From Chelatococcus sambhunathii (GTDB lineage: Bacteria > Pseudomonadota > Alphaproteobacteria > Rhizobiales > Beijerinckiaceae), in contig NZ_LIOL01000010.1 of assembly GCF_001418005.1 (NCBI RefSeq), positions 62,001-126,000 of the forward strand: 64,000 bases of DNA, written 5' to 3'. Both the position numbers and the translations under genes were made by a program. Below the pieces are notes generated by a model, which saw only the letters and a program-made list of their open reading frames with translations, had not been told where the DNA came from and made no database searches. Positions 1-7,962 of this stretch are shown here, one piece after another (the stretch's first letter is position 1; every line of letters begins with the position of its first letter).

Positions 1-448
1 GCTGAAGCGGCATGACCACCGTCGGCATGTCGTCGAGGGTTTGCAGCGCCGCGCAGCGCAGCGTGAAGTCGCCATCCTCACCGGCGGGATGCACCTCGCC
101 CCAGCGCTCCGTTAGCAATGAGGCGATTCCGGCGAGGCAGGCAGCAAACTGGTCGAGATCGCGGTTGAGGATGAGGAGCTTGGCCAGCAGCACCAGGAGG
201 CGCAGGTCGCGCGTGCCGGCGAGCAGGCCGGCGAGAGCCGAAATCTCCGCCGGGATGTCGATGCTCCCCCTGTCGAAGGGTACGAGCCGGCCCTCGGCGT
301 CGTGGCTGAGGAAGGAGGCCGGCAGCAGGCCCTCGAGGCGGGCGACGAAGTTCATGTAGTTGGCATCGCCCGCGAGCTCGAGGTCAGGCCCGCAGGGCGC
401 ATCCTGCGAGACGGGGGCGGTGAGGGTGGAAAAGTCGATCTCCGGCAT
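1..448 (-). CDS. tssA: T6SS protein TssA (ImpA), N-terminal part, cut by window edge
   Basis: Reads leftward off the window, so only about 149 N-terminal residues are present and no stop is seen. The start MPEIDFSTL is followed by the N-terminal ImpA signature: a PCGPDLE motif near residue 18, then a stretch containing TRDLRLLVLLAKL and ERWGEVHP. In the family TssA caps or primes the tail baseplate and sheath in the cytoplasm. A purine-rich AAGGA lies about 12 bases before the chosen ATG; a second in-frame ATG at position 355 is possible but would delete the conserved PCG motif. Its position beside vgrG, tagH and tssK-L-M supports the call. The remaining structural T6SS genes are presumably beyond the left edge. 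Confidence 0.85.
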   Translation of the reverse strand, partial: MPEIDFSTLTAPVSQDAPCGPDLELAGDANYMNFVARLEGLLPASFLSHDAEGRLVPFDRGSIDIPAEISALAGLLAGTRDLRLLVLLAKLLILNRDLDQFAACLAGIASLLTERWGEVHPAGEDGDFTLRCAALQTLDDMPTVVMPLQ

Positions 449-585
449 CGGCGGGCGAAGTTCCTTGCGAGGGGCCACCGAAATGCCGGAGATCGCGGCT
501 GCAGCTCTTGCCGAGCGGAGAGCGTCTTCGCCGAAACGGACCTTCGGTTCTTCGCCGGCCGGCGTCCATTTCGGCGGCAAATGCT

Positions 586-1116
586 CTAGCGGATCTCCAG
601 GCGCGTCTCGACGCGCCGGTTGGCGGCATCATAGGGGTTGGCCGTGCGCGGCCGTGTCTTGCCATAGCCTCTCGCCGTCAGCCGCGAGACGTCGATGCCC
701 TTCTCGGTGAGATAGCGCACCACGGAACTCGCCCGGCGCTCCGACAGGCCGAGATTGTAGGCCTCGCTGCCGGTCGCGTCCGTATGCCCCTCAACGAGGA
801 AGGTGGCGGTGGCGAGCCTTTGGTCGTTGAGCGCCTTGGCGAACTCGTCGAGGTTGCGACGCGCCTCGCGCGTCAGCACGTCGGAGTTGTAGTCGAAGGT
901 CACGACGAGATCGAAGGGCTCTACCACCGGCTTGGCCGGGGCGGGCTTGCACTCGGCCTCGGTGCCGATGCACAGCCCGCGGGTCGCGCCGAGCTCCGGT
1001 TGCGGCGCGAAGTGCCGGATGATGTCGTTGGCATTGTAGGCTGTCTGCGCCGTTGCCGTTTGACAGAGGGGAACAAGCAACGCAAGCGCGAATACTGTAG
1101 GGACCTTGCTGCGCAT
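586..1116 (-). CDS. OmpA-family outer-membrane/peptidoglycan-binding protein
   Basis: A 176-residue protein with a signal peptide (basic MRSK, hydrophobic core, cleavage expected after TATAQ) and a C-terminal OmpA domain from about residue 68. The domain shows VEGHTDATGSEAYNLGLSERRA and TARGYGK, the usual peptidoglycan-binding loop. It contains no lipobox cysteine at the cleavage site, so it is probably soluble periplasmic or outer-membrane associated rather than a lipoprotein. It follows no gene closely: 137 bases separate its stop from the tssA start, and it is divergent from vgrG. In this locus it may help anchor the T6SS to the cell wall, alongside the OmpA domain of TssL; that role is inference. 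Confidence 0.85.
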   Translation of the reverse strand: MRSKVPTVFALALLVPLCQTATAQTAYNANDIIRHFAPQPELGATRGLCIGTEAECKPAPAKPVVEPFDLVVTFDYNSDVLTREARRNLDEFAKALNDQRLATATFLVEGHTDATGSEAYNLGLSERRASSVVRYLTEKGIDVSRLTARGYGKTRPRTANPYDAANRRVETRLEIR

Positions 1117-1213
1117 GGGAGCACACCCGGTCTTTGACTGCTCGACGATGCTCCCATTTTCCTATATTGTCAAGTTCCGTACGTGCGCCACAACACGCGT
1201 CGAAGGCTGATCC

Positions 1214-3064
1214 ATGAGCACCGATCTCAGTCAGGCACGGCGTATTGCTTCCTTCAAGACACCACTAGGCGACGATGCATTCGTCTTAACTCGCTTCGAT
1301 GCTCGTGAGGGGCTGAGTGAACTATTCGAATACAGGATAGATGCTCTGAGTAAGCAGCGAAGCGCCAATCTCGAGCCATTCCTGGGCGAGAAGTGCTCCG
1401 TCAGCTTCCGGTTGCGCGACGGCAGCGAGCGGCATTTCAACGGCATTGCAGCCGAATGCCAACGTCTCGACGTGCGCGAGCACGAACAGGTCTACCGTTT
1501 TGTGCTCAGGCCCTGGTTGTGGCTTCTGTCTCAGAAGGCGACTTGCCGGATCTTCCACAACAAGCGTGCACCCGAGATCATTTGTGACGTTCTCGACAAG
1601 GAAAGGGGCGCCCGCTACGAGTTGCGTCTGTCGGACGATTACCAGTTGATGGATTATTGCGTCCAGTATCGGGAGAGCGACCTCGACTTCGTGCAACGCC
1701 TCATGGAGGAGCACGGGATTTACTATTACTTCAAGCATACGGCCGACGGGCACACGCTGGTGCTGGCGGATTCCCGATCGGCGCACGAGGAACTGCGCCC
1801 CTCGGCGGCGCGCGGCGGGGCGCCGGCTGACGGTGCCTTTCCCTTCCTGCCGCGCGGGATGCATGATCAGCGTCAGTGCGAGCACCTCACGCATTGGCTC
1901 AGCGAGCGGCGTCTGCGAACCGGGCGCGTCGAGCTCAACGACTACGACTACACGAAGTCTGGCGCCGACCTGAAGCGTTCCAGGGAGGAGGGAGCCGCCC
2001 GGGCCAGGGCCTACGAGCTTTACGACTATCCCGGTCGCTACACCGATCGCAAGGACGGCGAACGCTTCGCCGAGATCCGTGTGCAGGCGGCGCAGGCGCA
2101 GGACGACAAGCGCCATGCCAGCGGCGATGCCGTGAGCCTCTATCCCGGGGCTCTGGTGCGCGTCGGCGAGGTGCCCGGCGAGAGCTACAAGGGCGACTAT
2201 CTCGTGACCAGCGCCCGGCACGGCTTCTCGACCGAGGCCTACCGCTCGCAGGCGGGCTCGGGCGAGGACGAGATCTACAGCGGCTCCTACGAATTCCTGC
2301 CGACCGAGCGCCGCTTCCGCGCGCCGCTGGTGACGCCGCGGCCGGTCATCACCGGCCTGCAGACGGCCAGGGTCGTCGGCGAGAACCGGGAGGAGGGCGA
2401 GGAGATCGACGTCGACAAGTACGGCTGCATCTATGTCCAGTTCCACTGGGACAGGGACGACAGGACGACGTCGCGCCGCGTGCGCGTCGCGCAGATGTGG
2501 TCGGGCAAGGGCTGGGGCGGTCAGGTCATCCCGCGCATCGGCCAGGAGGTCGTCGTCGCCTTCCTCGAGGGCGACCCGGACCAGCCGCTCGTCGTGGGCA
2601 CGGTCTACAATGACGAGCACGACCTGCCCTACGAACTGCCGGCGAACAAGACCGTGTCGGGCCTCAAGTCCAACTCCACGAAGGGCGGCGGGGGCTACAA
2701 CGAGCTGAAGTTCGAGGACAAGAAGGGCGAGGAGGTCGTCACGCTGCACGCGCAGAAGGACCTCGCCTCCGTGATCCGGCACCAGGAGACGCGGGAGATC
2801 GGCTGGGACCTCAAGAAGCCGACCGGCGATTTCGCACGCAGGACAACCGTGAAGAAGGGCGACGATCATCTCGACATCGACCAGGGGTGCCTCTACGTCA
2901 CGGCGAAGCTGAAGATCCGCTTCAAAGTCGGCATGAGCACGATCACGATGGATCCGACGGGGGTGACCATCAAGTCGCCGACCGTGACGGTGAAGAGCAC
3001 GAAGACCAGCGTGAAGGGTGACGCGACCGTCGTCATCAAGGGTGGCATCGTCCAGATCAACTGA
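1214..3064 (+). CDS. vgrG: T6SS spike protein VgrG (TssI)
   Basis: A 616-residue protein of the usual length for a VgrG without a large effector domain. The N-terminal half resembles the phage gp27 hub (FKTPLGDDAFVLTRFDAREGLSELFEYRI, then RLMEEHGIYYYFKH near residue 165). The centre has the gp5-like OB fold (YGCIYVQFHWDRDD ... RVRVAQMWSGKGWG, GQEVVVAFLEGDPDQPLVVGTVYN). The C-terminus from about residue 550 is a valine/threonine-rich beta-helix (MDPTGVTIKSPTVTVKST). It trimerises to form the spike on which a PAAR protein sits, here probably the one encoded at 5930-6430. It is separated by 8 bases from the next gene. No catalytic extension is visible, so cargo is probably non-covalent. Confidence 0.96.
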   Translation: MSTDLSQARRIASFKTPLGDDAFVLTRFDAREGLSELFEYRIDALSKQRSANLEPFLGEKCSVSFRLRDGSERHFNGIAAECQRLDVREHEQVYRFVLRPWLWLLSQKATCRIFHNKRAPEIICDVLDKERGARYELRLSDDYQLMDYCVQYRESDLDFVQRLMEEHGIYYYFKHTADGHTLVLADSRSAHEELRPSAARGGAPADGAFPFLPRGMHDQRQCEHLTHWLSERRLRTGRVELNDYDYTKSGADLKRSREEGAARARAYELYDYPGRYTDRKDGERFAEIRVQAAQAQDDKRHASGDAVSLYPGALVRVGEVPGESYKGDYLVTSARHGFSTEAYRSQAGSGEDEIYSGSYEFLPTERRFRAPLVTPRPVITGLQTARVVGENREEGEEIDVDKYGCIYVQFHWDRDDRTTSRRVRVAQMWSGKGWGGQVIPRIGQEVVVAFLEGDPDQPLVVGTVYNDEHDLPYELPANKTVSGLKSNSTKGGGGYNELKFEDKKGEEVVTLHAQKDLASVIRHQETREIGWDLKKPTGDFARRTTVKKGDDHLDIDQGCLYVTAKLKIRFKVGMSTITMDPTGVTIKSPTVTVKSTKTSVKGDATVVIKGGIVQIN

Positions 3065-3072
3065 GGCCGGCC

Positions 3073-3627
3073 ATGCAGCGGGTGCGCTTTCCCACGGCGA
3101 AAAGCTTGTTCGAGGCCTTTCCGGAAGCGGGGGAGGACATCGCCGCCCCGCCTACGGAAGAGCCGCCGCTCACCTTCGCCCGCCGTCTCGCAGCAGGCGA
3201 GACGCCGGAGGAGGCGATCACCTTCTGCGCCTATCTCCTGCCGCGGCGCGAGGCGGTCTGGTGGGCATGCCGGTGCGTCCGGGCGCTTGTGCCGCAGTCG
3301 GCCGGAGAGGAGGCGGCAGCGCTCGCCGCCGCCGAAGACTGGGTGCGCGAGCCGGAGGACGGGCGGCGCCGCGCCGCGCTCGCCCTCGGCTCGGCCGGCG
3401 ACCACGGCCGCCCGGCCACCTGGGCGGCGCTGGCAGCGGCCTGGTCCGGCGGCAGCCTGGTGGAAGGGCACACGGTGCCGTGCCCGCCCCACCTCACCGC
3501 CAAGGCGGCGCAGACTGCCGTCCTTACGGCACTGGCACATGTGGATGCGCACGAGCGCGGCGGCCAGATCGCGGCCTGTCTCGAAACCGGGCTGTCGCTG
3601 CTGACGCCCGACGGCGAGAGGCGCTGA
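3073..3627 (+). CDS. Small T6SS-associated protein (DUF6931-like)
   Basis: A 184-residue soluble protein with no signal peptide or membrane segment, rich in Ala and Leu and with a regular helical pattern. It contains FCAYLLPRREAVWWACRCVRAL near residue 56 and PPHLTAKAAQTAVLTALAHV near residue 138. It resembles the short proteins recalled as DUF6931 that sit next to vgrG or tagH in T6SS loci; this match is from memory. It begins 8 bases after vgrG and its stop is 86 bases before tagH, so it is probably in the same transcript. An adaptor or chaperone loading cargo onto VgrG is a reasonable guess, but nothing in the sequence proves a function. Confidence 0.7.
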   Translation: MQRVRFPTAKSLFEAFPEAGEDIAAPPTEEPPLTFARRLAAGETPEEAITFCAYLLPRREAVWWACRCVRALVPQSAGEEAAALAAAEDWVREPEDGRRRAALALGSAGDHGRPATWAALAAAWSGGSLVEGHTVPCPPHLTAKAAQTAVLTALAHVDAHERGGQIAACLETGLSLLTPDGERR

Positions 3628-3713
3628 GCCGATACAACCGGCGCGCAAATTGGTCTAGGATCGGCAGGCGATGCGACGTGCGCGGCGCCGATGCGAGGAG
3701 GGCGAGCCCGGCG

Positions 3714-5069
3714 ATGGCCCTGACGCTCACGATCGAGAACATGGCCAGCCTGCCCGACGGCGGCCCGCTCAGCGTCTCCGTCTCCGGCCCCCGCGGGCTC
3801 GATATCGGTCGCGACCAGCACCTCGACTGGACCCTGCCGGATTCGACCCGCACCGTCTCCGGCAAGCATTGCGAAGTGCGCTATCACGACGGTGCCTACT
3901 GGCTGACCGACGTGTCGACCAACGGCACCTATCTCAATGGCTCGGGGCAGCGCATGCAGTCGCCGCACCGGCTGCGCCATGGCGACCGCATCGAGATCGG
4001 CGACTACATCATCGCGGTCGCGCTCGATGCGACCGAGCCGGCGTCGCTGCCGGCAGAGGAAGCCCCCGGACCGTCTGCACGCGCGACCGGGTTCTGGAAC
4101 AGCGCGCCCGATGCCGCCCCCCCCGCGCCGCGGCGCGACTTCCAGCCGGCGCGCGAGTTGCGTCCCGTGCGGCCGGATTTTCTCGACTGGGCGGTCGAAA
4201 CGCCCGATGTCGCCGCGGCAGGGGGTGGCGCTGGTGCGGCAGGGCCGGCTCCCGCCCGTAGCGGCGTCCCTGCCGGCGAGGATCTGTCCTGGGCGGCGGC
4301 GCCCGTGCCGCAGCCACCGGCCGTTGCGCCCGTGCCGCCCGTCCCGACGCCGCGCCGGCCGCCGGCGCCTGCAGCTGCCAATCCGTGGAGCGAGCCGCCG
4401 GAGCCGTCGTCCGCGCCGCCCCCCGCACAGGAGCCTGCGCGTGCGGCAGAGCAGGGGCCGCCACCAGCGGTGCCGTTTCCTGCCGCGCAAGGCGCCGATT
4501 TCCTCGCCCGCTTCGCGCGCGGCGCCGGCCTGCCCGAGGAGGCGCTTGCCGGCCGTGATGTGGGCGAATTCGCGGAGCATCTCGGCGTGCTCATGCGCCT
4601 CGTCGCCGACGATCTCAAGCAGTTGCTCGCCGCCCGCGCCGAGGGCAAGCGCCTTGCCCGCAGCGCCAGCCAGACGACGATCCAGGCCGTCGACAACAAC
4701 CCGCTCAAATTCTCGCCAACGGTGGACGATGCGCTGCGCCGGATGTTCGGGTCGCCGGAGAGCGGCTATCTCGATGCGCGGCAGACGCTGGCGCAGAGCT
4801 TTCGCGATCTCAAGATCCACCAGGTGAAGACCTATTCGGCCATGCAGCATGCGTTGCGCCTGCTGATGGAAGATCTCGCCCCCGAAGCCATCGACGAGGC
4901 GACCGGGGATGTGGGGATCGGCGGCCTCATCGGCTCGCGCAAGGCGCGGCTGTGGGATGCTTATGTTGCGCGCTGGCAGGCGAAGACGGCGCCGCACGAG
5001 CATGGCCTCGTCGATGCCTTCATGGTTTATTTCGCCGAATGCTACGACAAGGGCAGACGGGGCGGCTGA
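3714..5069 (+). CDS. tagH: T6SS-associated FHA domain protein TagH (Fha, ImpI)
   Basis: A 451-residue cytoplasmic protein. An N-terminal FHA domain covers about residues 15-105, with GRDQHLDWTLPD, TVSGKHCEVRYHDGAYWLTD and the phosphothreonine-binding VSTNGTYLN. A long Pro/Ala linker (about 110-260) follows, then a helical C-terminal domain (FLARFARGAGLPEEAL ... FRDLKIHQVKTYSAMQHAL) typical of TagH. In the family it binds the threonine-phosphorylated T6SS membrane component and is the effector of the PpkA/PppA switch; both enzymes are encoded downstream. The frame is open further upstream, but the ATG at 3714 starts exactly at the FHA strand and the earlier segment overlaps the previous gene, so 3714 was chosen. 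Confidence 0.9.
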   Translation: MALTLTIENMASLPDGGPLSVSVSGPRGLDIGRDQHLDWTLPDSTRTVSGKHCEVRYHDGAYWLTDVSTNGTYLNGSGQRMQSPHRLRHGDRIEIGDYIIAVALDATEPASLPAEEAPGPSARATGFWNSAPDAAPPAPRRDFQPARELRPVRPDFLDWAVETPDVAAAGGGAGAAGPAPARSGVPAGEDLSWAAAPVPQPPAVAPVPPVPTPRRPPAPAAANPWSEPPEPSSAPPPAQEPARAAEQGPPPAVPFPAAQGADFLARFARGAGLPEEALAGRDVGEFAEHLGVLMRLVADDLKQLLAARAEGKRLARSASQTTIQAVDNNPLKFSPTVDDALRRMFGSPESGYLDARQTLAQSFRDLKIHQVKTYSAMQHALRLLMEDLAPEAIDEATGDVGIGGLIGSRKARLWDAYVARWQAKTAPHEHGLVDAFMVYFAECYDKGRRGG

Positions 5070-5094
5070 AGCGCGTCCCTTTGTGGGCCTGCAG

Positions 5095-5853
5095 TCAGGA
5101 CCGGCCGAGGATCTCGTCCATCTTGTGCGGCTGCAGTTCCGGTGGCACCTCGTCGAGGCTCGCCTCATAGCGCATGAGGATGCGAATCTGATCGTGCACG
5201 TCCCATTGTGACTGGCCAGCTTCCGCGATTTCCTCCAGATTCACGATATTGCGCTCGATGTCGTAGACGGGTGAGGGCACCGATGGGCGCGATCGCTTCT
5301 GCTCCTCAGCGGCCGCATAGGCGGCGCGGGCGCCAGGAACCCACAGCGTGCGGTAGGCCTCGGCAATGTCCTGCCGGAGCGGAGCGTGGCCACGCAGCAC
5401 GTATTCGGCGGCGGCGCGGAAGGCCTCGGTCAGGCCTTTGTTCTCGGCGGCGCTGTCGGCCTTGTTGAAATTGGCGGGCAGGGCGCGCACCTCGGCGAAG
5501 AGCGACTGCAGGGTGCGAGCACGGGTGATGTCCTTGAAATAGAGCCAAGGATAGCGGCCGTCGACCATGACCTGCCCTGGCAGCACGTGCGCCGCCTGGC
5601 GTGGGCGCCGTTCGCGGAAATGCTGCCACCGCGCCTCTTCGCATGTGACGCGGGGAAGGGGCGACAATGCCAGCGAGCGGTTCTGCGCATCGCGCAGCAG
5701 CGCGAGCCAGCACAGCACCTTCACGACATGGCCGTTGCGCGTCTCGGCATGGGATTTCGCGAGCCGCGGATCGCTCCCGAAATGCTCGACGGTCTGATGC
5801 GTGAACCGCGCCGCCTTGGCAGCCTCACGATCGGGAACCCTGCGCATGGCCAT
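5095..5853 (-). CDS. Unknown protein encoded next to PAAR in the T6SS locus
   Basis: I do not recognise this 252-residue protein. It has no signal peptide and no membrane segment; it is charged (many Arg/Glu) and predicted mostly helical. Distinctive stretches are FTHQTVEHFGSDPRLAKSHA (near 17), VMVDGRYPWLYFKDITRART (near 95) and a C-terminal acidic tail PELQPHKMDEILGRS. It lies 76 bases downstream of the PAAR gene on the same strand, and the pair is inserted in opposite orientation between tagH and tssK. That placement is typical of a T6SS cargo, adaptor or immunity gene, but no toxin motif is visible. Effector, chaperone and immunity protein all remain possible. Confidence 0.65.
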   Translation of the reverse strand: MAMRRVPDREAAKAARFTHQTVEHFGSDPRLAKSHAETRNGHVVKVLCWLALLRDAQNRSLALSPLPRVTCEEARWQHFRERRPRQAAHVLPGQVMVDGRYPWLYFKDITRARTLQSLFAEVRALPANFNKADSAAENKGLTEAFRAAAEYVLRGHAPLRQDIAEAYRTLWVPGARAAYAAAEEQKRSRPSVPSPVYDIERNIVNLEEIAEAGQSQWDVHDQIRILMRYEASLDEVPPELQPHKMDEILGRS

Positions 5854-5929
5854 CGTGCTTCTCCCTTGCCGCGGCCCCCGCAGTCATCAACCTTCGTTCG
5901 CGCGGCCCCGCCGTGCGCCACGGCACGCG

Positions 5930-6430
5930 TTACGGACCGATGATGACGGTCGGCAGACCCATGGCGATCTTGTTGGGCGGGCCCACCGCCTCAACGATGG
6001 TGTCACCCATGCGGCAGGCTGCGAGATTGTTGATGAGCACCGTCATCGAGCCGTCAACGACGACTCCCGGTCCATGCGGCGGGATCGGGAGCGGTGTCGC
6101 GCACAAGTGAATGTCGGCGCCGCCAGCGGCTGCGGTGATGGTCGATCCCATCGCCGTGGCGGCGGCGGCCTTGGCCGCTTCTTCCGCGGCCTTGGCCGCG
6201 GGGGCGCCCGGCGTGCCGGCGGCGGCGATCGTCGCGGCCTCGGCAGCGCGGATGGTCGCTTCCGACGCCGCCTTGGCCGACTGGATGGCGGCCGCGGCTC
6301 CGGCGGTGACGCCGCGCCAGGCCGGCAGGCCGCCGATGAATACCGTGGGGCTGCCCGGCCCAGGCGACAGCAGGCCCGGCAGAGGATGGAGAACCGGGTC
6401 TGTGACCCGCGCGGCGAAACCTTTCGGCAT
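5930..6430 (-). CDS. PAAR-type T6SS spike tip protein with alanine-rich insertion
   Basis: A 166-residue protein with PAAR features: GSPTVFIGGLPAWR near residue 26, PPHGPGVVVDGSMTVLINNLAACRMGD near 117-143 and the closing GLPTVIIGP. Candidate zinc ligands are the His after the first Asp-Pro (VLH), the His and Cys of ADIHLC, the His of PPHG and the Cys of AACR. Unlike compact PAAR proteins, an Ala-rich, probably helical segment of about 50 residues (roughly 42-95) separates the first PAAR repeat from the rest. It would sharpen the VgrG tip and carry cargo. It is divergent from tssK and upstream of the unknown gene at 5095-5853, with which it probably forms a bicistron. Confidence 0.85.
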   Translation of the reverse strand: MPKGFAARVTDPVLHPLPGLLSPGPGSPTVFIGGLPAWRGVTAGAAAAIQSAKAASEATIRAAEAATIAAAGTPGAPAAKAAEEAAKAAAATAMGSTITAAAGGADIHLCATPLPIPPHGPGVVVDGSMTVLINNLAACRMGDTIVEAVGPPNKIAMGLPTVIIGP

Positions 6431-6624
6431 CCGGCGATCCCCGACAAATGGGCTTCAGGGCTCGTGCGCGCCCGCACGTCAGTCATCTTGCGCCCGGGCC
6501 AACGTGCGATCAAGCGCACTGCTTGCGCGACGACTTCGGCCGGCCCCGCGACAACCTGCAGGCGACAGGTGACGACGGGGCGGGTGCAGTCTATACTTCT
6601 TCGGCGAGACCGGCGGGAAAGCAA

Positions 6625-7962
6625 ATGTCCTGGTATAGCAAGGTCGTTTGGTCGGAAGGTCTCTTCCTGAGGCCGCATCACCTGCAGCAGAGTGATCGTT
6701 ACCTCGAAAATCTGGTCGAGAGCCGCATCCGCCATATCACGCCCTATCCCTGGGGCTTTTCCGCGCTCGAAATCGACCGGGATCTCGCGCAGCAGAGCAA
6801 GTTCGGCCTGCGCCGGGCGAGCGGCGTGATGCCGGATGGCACGCCCTTCAGCGTGCCCGACAACAGTCCCTTGCCTGCGCCGCTCGACGTGCCGGAGGAT
6901 GCCACCAAGCAGGTGGTGTGGCTGTCGCTGCCGGTCGCCGCGCCCAACACGCGCGAGATCGAGGACGGGGAAGCCGACAGCGCGAGCCGCTTCGTCTTGG
7001 CGAGTGCGCTAATGATCGATTCCACCTCGCCGCTCAGGGTGGAGGAACAGATCGATGTTGCCTATCCGCGCCTCGCCTATGAGCTGCGGCGGACGCCGAG
7101 GCCAGGCTTTGTCAACCTTGCCGTGGCCCGTATCGTCGAGGTGCGCGACCGAGCGGTGATCTTCGACGAGAAATTTGCGCCGCCGGTGCTGACGTGCAGC
7201 GCCCATCCGGTGGTGGACGGCTGGATCGACCGCGTCATCGGCTGGATGGACAACAAGCTCGAGGAACTCGCCCGCTATGCCGCCGACCCGACGGCGGGCG
7301 GCGGCCTGCAGAGCGCCGACTATCTCATCCTGCAACTGCTCAACCGGCACATCCCGGTGCTCAAGCACTTCCGCCGCTCGCGCTATGTCCATCCCGAGCG
7401 CCTCTATGAGGAATTGCTGCGCATGGCCGGCGAACTCGCCACCTTCGTCACAGCCGAGCGGAGAGCGCGCGACTACCCGGCCTATGACCACGACGATCTC
7501 GAAGCGGTCTTCGCGCCGGTCATTCGCGACATCCAGGACTTCCTCAGTGCCCAGATCGGTCGCCGCGCCATCCGCCTGGAGATCGTTGAGCGGGCGCCCA
7601 ACGCCTTCACCTCGACCATCCGCGACCGGGCACTGTTCCGCAACGCGACGCTGGTGCTGGAAGTGGCCGCGCAACGGCCGCTGACGGAAATCCAGAACCA
7701 CTTCCCGCATCTCTTCAAGGTCGGGCCCAACACCAAGATGAATGAGATCGTGCATGCCCATCTGCCGGGCGTGCCGCTCATCCACCTGCCGACGCCGCCG
7801 CCGCAGATCCGGGCCATCACCGATCATGTCTATTTCTACCTCGACCGAACCTCGCCGCTGTGGCCGGAGTTCAGCACGGCGACCTCCATAGGCATGCATT
7901 TCTCCGGTGATTGGCCGGGCCTCGAACTCGAGCTCTGGGCGGTACTGGAGGGACGGCGATGA
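6625..7962 (+). CDS. tssK: T6SS baseplate protein TssK (ImpJ)
   Basis: A 445-residue protein beginning MSWYSKVVWSEGLFLRPHHLQQSDRYLE, the hallmark TssK N-terminus, and continuing with YPWGFSALEID. Later family features include FPHLFKVGPNTKMNEIVHAHLPGVPLIHLPTPPPQIR and a conserved C-terminal GDWPGLELELWAVL. TssK is the cytoplasmic trimer connecting the baseplate to the TssL/TssM membrane complex. The start at 6625 was chosen because it gives the conserved N-terminus; the frame is open upstream without similarity. The stop overlaps the tssL start (ATGA), indicating translational coupling. The 194-base gap to the divergent PAAR gene should carry the promoter. Confidence 0.96.
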   Translation: MSWYSKVVWSEGLFLRPHHLQQSDRYLENLVESRIRHITPYPWGFSALEIDRDLAQQSKFGLRRASGVMPDGTPFSVPDNSPLPAPLDVPEDATKQVVWLSLPVAAPNTREIEDGEADSASRFVLASALMIDSTSPLRVEEQIDVAYPRLAYELRRTPRPGFVNLAVARIVEVRDRAVIFDEKFAPPVLTCSAHPVVDGWIDRVIGWMDNKLEELARYAADPTAGGGLQSADYLILQLLNRHIPVLKHFRRSRYVHPERLYEELLRMAGELATFVTAERRARDYPAYDHDDLEAVFAPVIRDIQDFLSAQIGRRAIRLEIVERAPNAFTSTIRDRALFRNATLVLEVAAQRPLTEIQNHFPHLFKVGPNTKMNEIVHAHLPGVPLIHLPTPPPQIRAITDHVYFYLDRTSPLWPEFSTATSIGMHFSGDWPGLELELWAVLEGRR

